A stretch of 64,000 bases of DNA from JAEUKH01 sp964447205. Lineage in GTDB: Bacteria > Myxococcota_A > Polyangia > Polyangiales > Ga0077539. The stretch spans positions 1-64,000 of the forward strand of contig CAYUSB010000031.1 of the NCBI GenBank assembly GCA_964447205.1, written 5' to 3'. The position numbers were made by a program, and so were the translations under genes. The notes beneath the pieces were generated by a model that searched no databases, was not told the origin of the DNA, and saw nothing but the letters and a program-made list of their open reading frames with translations. The number at the start of each line of letters is the position of its first letter. The stretch's first letter is position 1. This document shows, piece by piece, positions 18,946 to 26,752 of the stretch.

Positions 18946-21900
18946 ATGTCCATGCGCAGTCTCAGACGCAGCGCCCTCGCCCCGGCCTGCGCGTCCCTGT
19001 TGTTCGCCCTCGGGTGTAGCAACGGCGACACGCGGGTCACCCCCTCCCCCCAACAGGCCGCGCAGTCGCTCATCTCCGACCAGCTCCACAACGGCGGAAC
19101 CACGGGATTCTTCTTCCTGCCCCCGATGGTGCCCCGCCCGGGTGTGCTCGGCGACCTCGTGCCGACGGCCACCCCGACGGTCCGCATCGACGAGCTCGAC
19201 GCCCAGGGCCGCACCCGCCGCACCCTGGCCACCTTCACCGCCGACAGCGGACCCAGGCGCGAGCACATCCGGGTGCACCTCGCGGGGGGGCCGAACACCC
19301 CCGACGACGACGGCGACACCGACCCCGAGGGCTATTTCTATGCCCGTTGGGACACCCGCGACGCGCGCCTGTCGACCAGCGCGCGGTACCGCGTCCGGGT
19401 GCTCATCCCCGCCGTGGTCTCCCATCCTGGCGGCCGTGGTCGCGAGGTCGTCGGCGACCGCGAGATCGGCTTCGCCGACGTCGACGTCGTGCGCGACGAG
19501 CATGAGTTTCGTTCGGTCGACACGGTCAACTTCACCCCGCTGATCAACGGCAACGTGCTGCGGATCAAGTTCCGCATCGACCGACCCGCGGTCGACGCCG
19601 ACGGCGACGGGGTGCTCGACTGGCGCGACAACTGCCCCGCCCACCCCAACCCCGACCAGGTCGACACCGACCGCGACGGCCAGGGCGACGCCTGCGCGTG
19701 CGCGGGGGTCACCTGCGCCGATCCCCGCCAGGAGTGCCGCGTCGCCGGGGTCTGCGATCCCCACACCGGTCGCTGCACCCGGGACGTCCCGGCCCCCGAG
19801 GGCTCCCTCTGCACCGTGGGCCACGCCCTGGCGGCCTGCACCGCCGGCCGCTGCGACCGCACGAGCTGTGCGACGGGCTACGCCGACTGCAACGGCCTCA
19901 ACCCCGACGGCTGCGAGACCCGCACCAACACCCTCACCCACTGCGGAGCCTGCGGGGTCGCCTGCACCGCGGGCCCCCACGCCGTCCCGACCTGCGCCAC
20001 GGGCACCTGCGCCCTGACCTGCGACGGGGGCTGGGCCGACGCCAACGGCGACCGGGCCGACGGCTGCGAGCTCAACGTCACCACCAACACCGACTGCGGC
20101 ACCCCCGGCAACGCCTGCGTCTCCAGCGAAGGCCACACCAGCACCTGCGTGAGCGGGGCCTGCTCGACCATCACCTGCCCGGCCCAGCAGGCCAACTGCA
20201 ACGCCGACCCCAACGACGGCTGCGAGGTCAACCTCGGCGCCACCGCCGCCCACTGCGGGGCCTGCCAGCACGCCTGCTCCGTCCCCAACGCCACCGCGGC
20301 CTGTAGCGGCGGCGCCTGCGCCGTCGGGGCCTGCAACCCGGGCTTCGCCAACTGCGACGGGATCGCCAGCAACGGCTGCGAGACCACCCCCGGCGACGAC
20401 GCCCTCAACTGCGGGGCCTGCGGCAACGCCTGCGCCCCCGCCCACGCCACGGCCGTGTGCGCCGCCGGGGCCTGCGCCATCGCGTCCTGCAACGCGGGCT
20501 GGGCCGACTGCAACGGCAACCCCGCCGACGGCTGCGAGGTCGACCTCGCCCTGGTCACGAGCTGCGGGGCCTGCGGAGCGGTCTGCGCCCTGCCCCACGC
20601 CACTCCGGCCTGCACCGCCGGGGCCTGCGTGGTCGGGGCCTGCGCCCCGGGCTACGCCGACTGCAACGCCGACGCGGGCTGCGAGACCAGCCTCGCCTCG
20701 GTCACCTCCTGCGGCGGCTGCGGGGTGGTCTGCGCCTTCGGAGCCCACGCGACCCCGACCTGCGGGACGGGCGGCTGCGCGATCGCCTGCGCCCCAGGCT
20801 TCGCCGACTGCGACGGGGTGGCCCGCAACGGCTGCGAGGTCGACACCACCCTCGACAGCCACCACTGCGGGGCCTGCGGGACGGCCTGCACCAATGCCAC
20901 CACCTGCCAGTCGGGCGCCTGCACCACCGCGGTGTGCGTGAGCGGTCACGCCGACTGCAACGGCCTCGTCGGCGACGGCTGCGAGACCACCCCGACCTCC
21001 GACACCGGCCACTGCGGCGGCTGCGGCCAGGCGTGCAGCTTCGCCAACGCGGCCCCGGAGTGCGTCCAGGGGGCCTGCGGGTTCTCGGTGTGCGACATGG
21101 GCTACGCCGACTGCGACGGCCAGCAGGCCAACGGCTGCGAAGTGGCCCTCGGCAACGACGCCCAACACTGCGGCGGGTGTGCCATCCAGTGCACCTACGC
21201 CCACGCCACGGGCGTGTGCGGCAACAGCGTCTGCGCCCTCGGGGCCTGCCACGCGGGCTGGGCCGACTGCAACGGCAACCCCGCCGACGGCTGCGAGGTC
21301 AACCTCGCCGCCGACCTCACCCACTGCGGGTCGTGTGCGACGGCCTGCGCGCCGGCCGCCAACGCCAGCAGCACCTGCACGGCGGGTTCGTGCGGGTTTG
21401 TCTGCGCCACCAACCACGCCAACTGCGACGGCGACGCGGCCAACGGCTGCGAGACCAACACCGGCTCCTCCCTCGATCACTGCGGCTCCTGCGGAACGGT
21501 CTGCACCCAGGGCCGCACCTGCGTCGCCGGGGCCTGTACGGCCACGGCCTGCACCGCCCCCCTCGCCAACTGCGACGGGGCCGAAGGCAACGGCTGCGAG
21601 GTCAGCACCGCCACCGACCCCTTCCACTGCGGGGCCTGCGGCCACACCTGTTCCTTCGCCAACGCGGGGGCCACCTGCGCGGGAGGCTCCTGCGTGATGG
21701 GGGCCTGCGCCGCGGGCTGGGCCAACTGCGACGGGAACCCCGCCAACGGGTGCGAGGTCAACCTCTTGACCAACGGCGCCCACTGCGGCGCTTGCGGGAC
21801 GGTGTGCACCGCCGCCCACGGGTCGTCGACCTGCGCCCAGGGGAGCTGCCAGATCGCGGCCTGCGACCCGGGCCACAACAACTGCGACCAGCTCTCGTAC

Positions 21901-22376
21901 AACGGCTGCGAGGTGTCGAGCACCAGCGACGTCAACCACTGCGGCGGCTGCGGCGTCGTGTGCCCCGACCGCCCCTCGGCGGTGGCCACCTGCGCCGCGA
22001 GCGCCTGCGGCTACGCGTGCGTGGCGGGCCGACGCGACTGCGATGGCGTAGCCTCCAACGGCTGCGAGGTCGACGCCACCGCCGACTCCAACCACTGCGG
22101 CGGCTGCGGCATCGTGTGCACCCAGGGGCGCACCTGCCAGTCGGGGGCCTGCACCACGGCGGTCTGCGTCACGGGCTCGGGCGACTGCGACCATGACCCC
22201 AACAACGGTTGCGAAGCCAGCTTCGCCACCAATGCGGCCCACTGCGGGGGCTGCGGGATCGCCTGCACCTACGCCAACGCCACGGGGGTCTGCACCGCGG
22301 GCGCGTGCTCGCTCGGGACCTGCAACGCGGGCTTCGCCAACTGCAACGCGAGCTCGGCCGATGGCTGCGAGGTCAA
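18849..22376 (+). repeat. Tandem gene duplication, copy B
   Basis: Second copy of the 3.5 kb segment described at 14285. Homology ends where the C-terminal modules begin, so the duplication covers leader, signal peptide and stalk but not the terminal domain. Confidence 0.9.
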
Positions 22377-23817
22377 CACCGCCAGCAACGTCAACCACTG
22401 CGGAGCCTGCGGGCGCGTCTGCGCGGCGGCCAACGGCACGGCGGCGTGTTCGGCGGGAGCCTGCGGCGTCGCGGCCTGCAACGCGGGCTTCGCAAACTGC
22501 GACGGATTCGCGGGCAACGGCTGCGAGGCCAACCTCGCGACCCACAACACCCACTGCGGGGCCTGCGGCGTCGCGTGCACCGGCGGCACCACCTGTCAGG
22601 CGGGGGTCTGCCAGGCTCCGCCGCGCACCTGGACGACCTATCTCTCCGCGGGGATCCTGGCCGGCCGCAGCTACCACTCCGCGGTCTGGACGGGGACCCA
22701 GATGATCGTCTGGGGAGGCCACAACGGCAGCGAGACGGGCCTCGGCGGCACACGCTTCGGCGACGGGGCCATCTACACGCCGAGCACCAACACCTGGACC
22801 TATCTCCCCGCGGGCAACGGAGCCCCGGCCCCCCGCTTCAACCACACCGCGGTGTGGACCGGAACCCGGATGATCGTCTGGGGCGGCCTCGGCGGCGTAG
22901 ACAGCGCCCCCGCCACCCTGGGTGACGGCGCGAGCTTCGACCCGGCGACCCTCACGTGGAGCGCGATCCCCGCGGGTACCACCCAGGCCCCGGCGGCGCG
23001 TTACGGCCACACGGCGACGTGGACCGGCGCCCGGATGATCGTCTGGGGCGGCAACGCCTCGCACTCCTTCTCCAACGGCGGCAACGTCGTCCCTGGCCCC
23101 AGCGGACTCAACGGCGGGAGCTACGACCCCGCGACCGACACCTGGACGGTGATCCCGAACGTCGCGACGGGCGCCCCCAACGCCCGCCGCCTCAATCACA
23201 GCGCCGTGTGGACCGGCTCCCAGCTCATCGTCTGGGGCGGCCACGGCCCCTGCGCACAGCTCGGCGACGGCGGGATCTACACCCCCACCACGGGCGCCTG
23301 GCAGTACCTCCCCGCGGGCATGGCGAACGCGCCGGGGCCCCGCGGCCAGCACACCGCCCACTGGACCGGCACCGAGATGGTCGTCTGGGGCGGCGGGACC
23401 TATCCCAACTACGGCGACGGCGGGAGCTACGACCCCGCGACCAACCTGTGGACCTACTACCCCGGCTCCAACTACGGAGCCACCTGGGCCCCGCAGCCCA
23501 ACCAGCCCGACTACCGGATGCTCCACACCTCGGTGTGGACCGGCACCCGGATGATCGTCTGGGGCGGCCAGCGGTACTGCGGCGGCTGCGGCTCGAGCCA
23601 GCTCTGCAGCGGCACCGTCCATGCGTCCCACATCAAGGGCGATGGGGGCGGCTTCAACCCCGCCTCTGGCACCTGGGAGTACATCGCTCAGGTCGCGACC
23701 AACGCACCCGGCACCCGCACCGGCCACACCGCGGTGTGGACCGGCACCCGGATGATCGTCTGGGGCGGCATGCGGGTCGGCGTCTCCCTCGGCGACGGGG
23801 CCGTGTTCAACCCCTGA
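18946..23817 (+). CDS. Giant Cys-rich lipoprotein with Kelch-like propeller
   Basis: A 1623-residue paralogue of the gene at 14381, with the same start MSMRSLRRSAL, lipobox LLFALGC, calcium-repeat segment (DADGDGVLDWRDNCPA) and 18 Cys repeats. Its end differs: from about residue 1228 there are at least six Kelch-type blades, each with the pattern H(T/S)AVWTGTRMIVWGG followed by GDGGSYDPATNTW. These build a beta-propeller like that of galactose oxidase and Kelch proteins. No EGF module is present. The central stalk is almost identical to the first copy. The two probably occupy the same location but bind different targets; the targets are unknown. Confidence 0.9.
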   Translation: MSMRSLRRSALAPACASLLFALGCSNGDTRVTPSPQQAAQSLISDQLHNGGTTGFFFLPPMVPRPGVLGDLVPTATPTVRIDELDAQGRTRRTLATFTADSGPRREHIRVHLAGGPNTPDDDGDTDPEGYFYARWDTRDARLSTSARYRVRVLIPAVVSHPGGRGREVVGDREIGFADVDVVRDEHEFRSVDTVNFTPLINGNVLRIKFRIDRPAVDADGDGVLDWRDNCPAHPNPDQVDTDRDGQGDACACAGVTCADPRQECRVAGVCDPHTGRCTRDVPAPEGSLCTVGHALAACTAGRCDRTSCATGYADCNGLNPDGCETRTNTLTHCGACGVACTAGPHAVPTCATGTCALTCDGGWADANGDRADGCELNVTTNTDCGTPGNACVSSEGHTSTCVSGACSTITCPAQQANCNADPNDGCEVNLGATAAHCGACQHACSVPNATAACSGGACAVGACNPGFANCDGIASNGCETTPGDDALNCGACGNACAPAHATAVCAAGACAIASCNAGWADCNGNPADGCEVDLALVTSCGACGAVCALPHATPACTAGACVVGACAPGYADCNADAGCETSLASVTSCGGCGVVCAFGAHATPTCGTGGCAIACAPGFADCDGVARNGCEVDTTLDSHHCGACGTACTNATTCQSGACTTAVCVSGHADCNGLVGDGCETTPTSDTGHCGGCGQACSFANAAPECVQGACGFSVCDMGYADCDGQQANGCEVALGNDAQHCGGCAIQCTYAHATGVCGNSVCALGACHAGWADCNGNPADGCEVNLAADLTHCGSCATACAPAANASSTCTAGSCGFVCATNHANCDGDAANGCETNTGSSLDHCGSCGTVCTQGRTCVAGACTATACTAPLANCDGAEGNGCEVSTATDPFHCGACGHTCSFANAGATCAGGSCVMGACAAGWANCDGNPANGCEVNLLTNGAHCGACGTVCTAAHGSSTCAQGSCQIAACDPGHNNCDQLSYNGCEVSSTSDVNHCGGCGVVCPDRPSAVATCAASACGYACVAGRRDCDGVASNGCEVDATADSNHCGGCGIVCTQGRTCQSGACTTAVCVTGSGDCDHDPNNGCEASFATNAAHCGGCGIACTYANATGVCTAGACSLGTCNAGFANCNASSADGCEVNTASNVNHCGACGRVCAAANGTAACSAGACGVAACNAGFANCDGFAGNGCEANLATHNTHCGACGVACTGGTTCQAGVCQAPPRTWTTYLSAGILAGRSYHSAVWTGTQMIVWGGHNGSETGLGGTRFGDGAIYTPSTNTWTYLPAGNGAPAPRFNHTAVWTGTRMIVWGGLGGVDSAPATLGDGASFDPATLTWSAIPAGTTQAPAARYGHTATWTGARMIVWGGNASHSFSNGGNVVPGPSGLNGGSYDPATDTWTVIPNVATGAPNARRLNHSAVWTGSQLIVWGGHGPCAQLGDGGIYTPTTGAWQYLPAGMANAPGPRGQHTAHWTGTEMVVWGGGTYPNYGDGGSYDPATNLWTYYPGSNYGATWAPQPNQPDYRMLHTSVWTGTRMIVWGGQRYCGGCGSSQLCSGTVHASHIKGDGGGFNPASGTWEYIAQVATNAPGTRTGHTAVWTGTRMIVWGGMRVGVSLGDGAVFNP

Positions 23818-23901
23818 TCGCGCGCTGCGGACCCCCGCCGCGCCGACGCTCTCCGCCTCCTTCTCCCCGCCTCCTTCTCCCCGCCTCCTTCTCCTCCTCA
23901 A

Positions 23902-23924
23902 CCTCCGCGCATCGCGCGCGGAGG
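23902..23924. terminator. Hairpin between convergent genes
   Basis: A 9-bp perfect stem CCTCCGCGC / GCGCGGAGG with a 5-nt loop, followed on the + strand by a pyrimidine-rich CCCTTCCTCC. It lies between the stops of the giant lipoprotein and the convergent outer-membrane protein gene. A three-fold 13-bp tandem repeat CCGCCTCCTTCTC sits just before it (about 23855-23893). There is no long U-tract, so efficiency is uncertain. Confidence 0.5.
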
Positions 23925-23948
23925 CCCTTCCTCCAATTCCTGAGCCCG

Positions 23949-24458
23949 TTATGGGTGCAGGGAGAGGCCGAGGGCGATCTGAAAGCCCGTGTTGCCCTGT
24001 TGCAGGCCCATGTGCTGCACGAACGCGCCGCGCAGCTCGAAGTCGAGGAAGGGCAGGGTCCGTCGGACGAGGCCCCCGCCGAGCTGCAGCATCGTGCCGG
24101 TGTCTTCCCCCTGGCGCATCCATCCGTACGACGCGAAGGCCATCGGGCTCCAGCGGGTGAAGGGCATCGGCGGCCGAAACGCCACGAGGCCACCGATCGA
24201 CGGGACGCTGCGGCCGTCGGTGAAATCGCGCGTGCCCGACAGGTAGGCCCCGAAGTGGAGGAAGGGCAGGAGAGCCACGGTGCCCTCCACACGACCCACC
24301 GCGGTCGCCCCGTCGCGTCGCATGGCCTCGACCCCGGCGAAGGCGCTCGCCCGCAGTTGGGCCGAGGCCGTGGCGGGGGCCAGGGTGAGACCCGCAGCCA
24401 GGGCGGCCGCGGCGCCGAGGAGGTGCGGGAGTGTTGGGGTCTGGTGAGTGTCTCGCAT
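23949..24458 (-). CDS. Exported protein, probable outer-membrane beta-barrel
   Basis: A 169-residue protein with a cleavable signal peptide (LLGAAAALAAGLTLAPATASA, cleavage near residue 34). The mature part alternates hydrophobic and polar residues in short strands with Gly/Asp turns (VEGTVALLPFLHFGAYLSGTRDF, LGGGLVRRTLPFLDFELRGAFV) and ends in LGLSLHP, as small outer-membrane barrels often do. No family is recognised. It is convergent with the Kelch-type lipoprotein gene. Confidence 0.7.
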   Translation of the reverse strand: MRDTHQTPTLPHLLGAAAALAAGLTLAPATASAQLRASAFAGVEAMRRDGATAVGRVEGTVALLPFLHFGAYLSGTRDFTDGRSVPSIGGLVAFRPPMPFTRWSPMAFASYGWMRQGEDTGTMLQLGGGLVRRTLPFLDFELRGAFVQHMGLQQGNTGFQIALGLSLHP

Positions 24459-24543
24459 GGTGTCCCCTCCTGCGATTCTGGGTCGGAGCGTTGTTGTACG
24501 CGCCCCTCCCTGCCGTTCATGCGTGAGGGCGTACAGGGACAGC

Positions 24544-25344
24544 CTAAGTCTTCTGCGGGCCCACGGAAGGCTGGCTCGGCCCCCGGGCCCGGTCCTGGTC
24601 GGCCTGGGCGATCAGCCCCTCGATGGCCCCGCGGACCTCGGCCATCAGGGTGTCTCGATCTTTGTCGGCGGGGTGGATCAACGGCCCGAGGGCCACCCCC
24701 ACGGGGCGTCCGGTGCGGATGGCGAAGGCGCCCTTGGGCATCACCTCAAAGGTCCCCGCGAGGCCGATGGGCAGGATGGGGATGCCCGCCTCCAGGGCCA
24801 GGACGAAACCACCCTTTTTGAAGGGCAGGAGCCGGCCGTCCCGGGCCCGGGTGCCCTCGGGGGCGATCCAGACCGGGGTGCCCTGCAGGATCTCGGCCCG
24901 AGCCTGGGCCAGGCTGGCGATGGCCTTGACGCGGTTGCTGCGGTCGATGGCGATAAACCCCGAGGCTCGTAGGGCCTGGCCCCAGATCGGAACCCGAAAT
25001 AGCTCCTGCTTCGTGACCATCCGCAGCGACGGGGTCACCGCGTGCAAAAGCACCATGATGTCGAACCAGCTCGGATGGTTGGACATCAGGAGGCAGGCCT
25101 TGTCGGCGGGGAGGTGTTCCCTGCCGCGGACGACGAGCCGGGCCTGGCTCGCCCGGACGACGGTCTCGCCCCACCACGCCAGCCTCCGGTCGCAGGCCTG
25201 CCGATCGACCCGGCCCCACAGGGCCTCCCAGGTCGTCGGGATGCTGATCCGGGCGATCCCGAACCCCAGGGCCAACGAGGCAGCGATGCTCTTGGATACC
25301 GGGGCGTGTTCTGCCGTCACCCGCGGCCCGTACGTACCGTCCAT
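24544..25344 (-). CDS. plsC: 1-acyl-sn-glycerol-3-phosphate acyltransferase (PlsC family)
   Basis: A 266-residue lysophosphatidic-acid acyltransferase-like enzyme, which makes phosphatidic acid for membrane lipids. Motif I is NHPSWFD (His90-x4-Asp95, the catalytic pair) and motif III is PEGTR (163-166). A short hydrophobic N-terminal segment (residues 18-33) probably attaches it to the inner membrane. ATG 25344 has a strong AAGGGGAG ribosome site. It is the last gene of a leftward run after the VOC and CDF genes, 104 bp from the VOC stop. The symbol is used in the broad family sense. Confidence 0.9.
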   Translation of the reverse strand: MDGTYGPRVTAEHAPVSKSIAASLALGFGIARISIPTTWEALWGRVDRQACDRRLAWWGETVVRASQARLVVRGREHLPADKACLLMSNHPSWFDIMVLLHAVTPSLRMVTKQELFRVPIWGQALRASGFIAIDRSNRVKAIASLAQARAEILQGTPVWIAPEGTRARDGRLLPFKKGGFVLALEAGIPILPIGLAGTFEVMPKGAFAIRTGRPVGVALGPLIHPADKDRDTLMAEVRGAIEGLIAQADQDRARGPSQPSVGPQKT

Positions 25345-25448
25345 CGTCTCCCCTTCGGCGGGTGCTGAAAAACAGGCTCTGCCACCATAACGGCCCGAGG
25401 GCCCCCTCGCTACCGGCTTCTGGCAAATCTGCGGCACATGCCGGCAGC

Positions 25449-25907
25449 CTAGCCTGGGGGGCTGTGTTGGTCGTGGGGCTCGTGCACGACGGCCTCGAGG
25501 CGGTGGCCGTCGGGGTCGCGCACGAAGGCCGCGTAGTAGCCCGGGTCGTAGTGCTCCCGGATGCCCGGGGCGCCCTCGTCGACGCCCCCTGCGGCCAACG
25601 CGGCGGCGTGGAAGGCTTCGACCGCCGCACGCGTTGTGGCCGAGAGGGCGAGGTGAAACCCCCCGCCCGGAGCGATGGGCCCCTCCCGGGGCGCGACGAT
25701 CGCAAACGGGGCCTCGCCCACGAAGCCCGCCGGGCCGTAGCCCGCCGCCCGCGCGGTGCGCCACAGCCGCACCAGACCCAGGGGCCCGAGCACGGCGTCG
25801 TAGAACCCCACCGACCGGTCGAGATCGGCCACACCGAGCGAGAGGTGGTCGTACACGGCGGCCGACGGTAACACGGGCGCCCCCGTGTCGACCCGGCCCG
25901 CGCTCAC
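25449..25907 (-). CDS. VOC superfamily (glyoxalase/dioxygenase-like) protein
   Basis: A small protein of the vicinal-oxygen-chelate fold: YDHLSLGVADLDRSVGFYDAVLGPLG at the start of the first module and YYAAFVRDPDGHRLEAVVHEP at the end of the second. The metal-ligand positions His (in YDHLS) and Glu (in LEAVV) are present. The listed GTG 25907 gives 152 residues. A start at GTG 25856 would give MYDHLSLGV, the usual family N-terminus, and is an equally good choice. Neither has a clear ribosome site. Members include glyoxalase I-like, antibiotic-binding and dioxygenase proteins; the substrate cannot be told. Confidence 0.85.
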   Translation of the reverse strand: MSAGRVDTGAPVLPSAAVYDHLSLGVADLDRSVGFYDAVLGPLGLVRLWRTARAAGYGPAGFVGEAPFAIVAPREGPIAPGGGFHLALSATTRAAVEAFHAAALAAGGVDEGAPGIREHYDPGYYAAFVRDPDGHRLEAVVHEPHDQHSPPG

Positions 25908-25949
25908 GAAGGCGACGGGGCTGGGGCCAACACCGAGGCTTCGGCGGCG

Positions 25950-26708
25950 TCAGGCTCCTCGCCCTCCAGCGGTCACCACGATCTCGTCGATGCGCCAGTG
26001 GGCGGCGCGCAGGCGCACGACATCGATCGCCCCGTCGGTGGTGCGTACAAACACCACCCCGCAGATCCGGAAGCCCTCCGCGTGCATACGCACCCGGCAC
26101 GTCGCGACCCAGGGCAGGGCCGTCACCGCGTCGTGAACCTGCCGGGTGATCGGGTCGGGATCGCTGCGGTCGAGCTCTTGCGGCCGGGCGTCGTGGAGGT
26201 CGCGCACGGCCCCGCGCAGGCTGCCCACCCCGTCGTGCAACACGCTGGCCGCGATGAACAAGGCCGCCGCCGCGTCGGCCCACCACACCCCGAACCCGAT
26301 CCCGGCGACCCCGACGATGCCGGCCAGGGCGGTCATCCAGTCGGCCTTGCTGGTGTCGGCGTCGGTGTGCAGGGGCTTGAGCGACAGACGGCGGGCGAGC
26401 CGCAGCTTGGCCCGGCCGAGCAACACCGCCGGGACCGCCGACAGCCCGAGGGCGGCCATCATCAGCCAGCCCATCCACACGACGCGGCCGCCGAGGTCGA
26501 CCGTGCCGATCACCGGGGCGAGCACGACATGGGGCGGATCGTGGCTGACCCCCACCCGCATCGCAGAGGTCCGGGCCCGCCGGGTGCTGTCCTCCGCGTC
26601 GCGCGGATACTCGCCGCAGCCGACCAGGGCCCCCGCGCAGAGCATGTGGGCCACGACGCGATGTCTTCGGCTCCGTGTCGCCATTGCCGCGTAGGCCTCC
26701 CGCTCCAT
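25950..26708 (-). CDS. Cation diffusion facilitator (CDF) family transporter, variant
   Basis: A 252-residue membrane protein. The CDF signature lies in LHTDADTSKADWMTALAGIVGVAGIGFGVWWADAAAALFIA: the HTDADTSKAD stretch matches the conserved cytoplasm-facing metal site and WADAAAAL the next helix. Only about four clear membrane segments are seen, fewer than the usual six, as in a short CDF-like group where the first helices are replaced by an N-terminal region. ATG 26708 is preferred; the frame is open to 26756. It begins 45 bp after the hypF stop on the same strand, so it may be the last cistron of the hydrogenase operon and could handle nickel; that is inference. Confidence 0.75.
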   Translation of the reverse strand: MEREAYAAMATRSRRHRVVAHMLCAGALVGCGEYPRDAEDSTRRARTSAMRVGVSHDPPHVVLAPVIGTVDLGGRVVWMGWLMMAALGLSAVPAVLLGRAKLRLARRLSLKPLHTDADTSKADWMTALAGIVGVAGIGFGVWWADAAAALFIAASVLHDGVGSLRGAVRDLHDARPQELDRSDPDPITRQVHDAVTALPWVATCRVRMHAEGFRICGVVFVRTTDGAIDVVRLRAAHWRIDEIVVTAGGRGA

Positions 26709-26752
26709 CGTCGCCCTGTACGGACGTCTCGTAAGGTCGACCCCTGCCTTCG

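Noticed and set aside
14237..24123. Antisense frames of 1523 and 1760 residues opposite the two giants
   Set aside because: Repetitive Ala/Val/Gly shadows of Cys-rich repeats, with no ribosome sites or domains.
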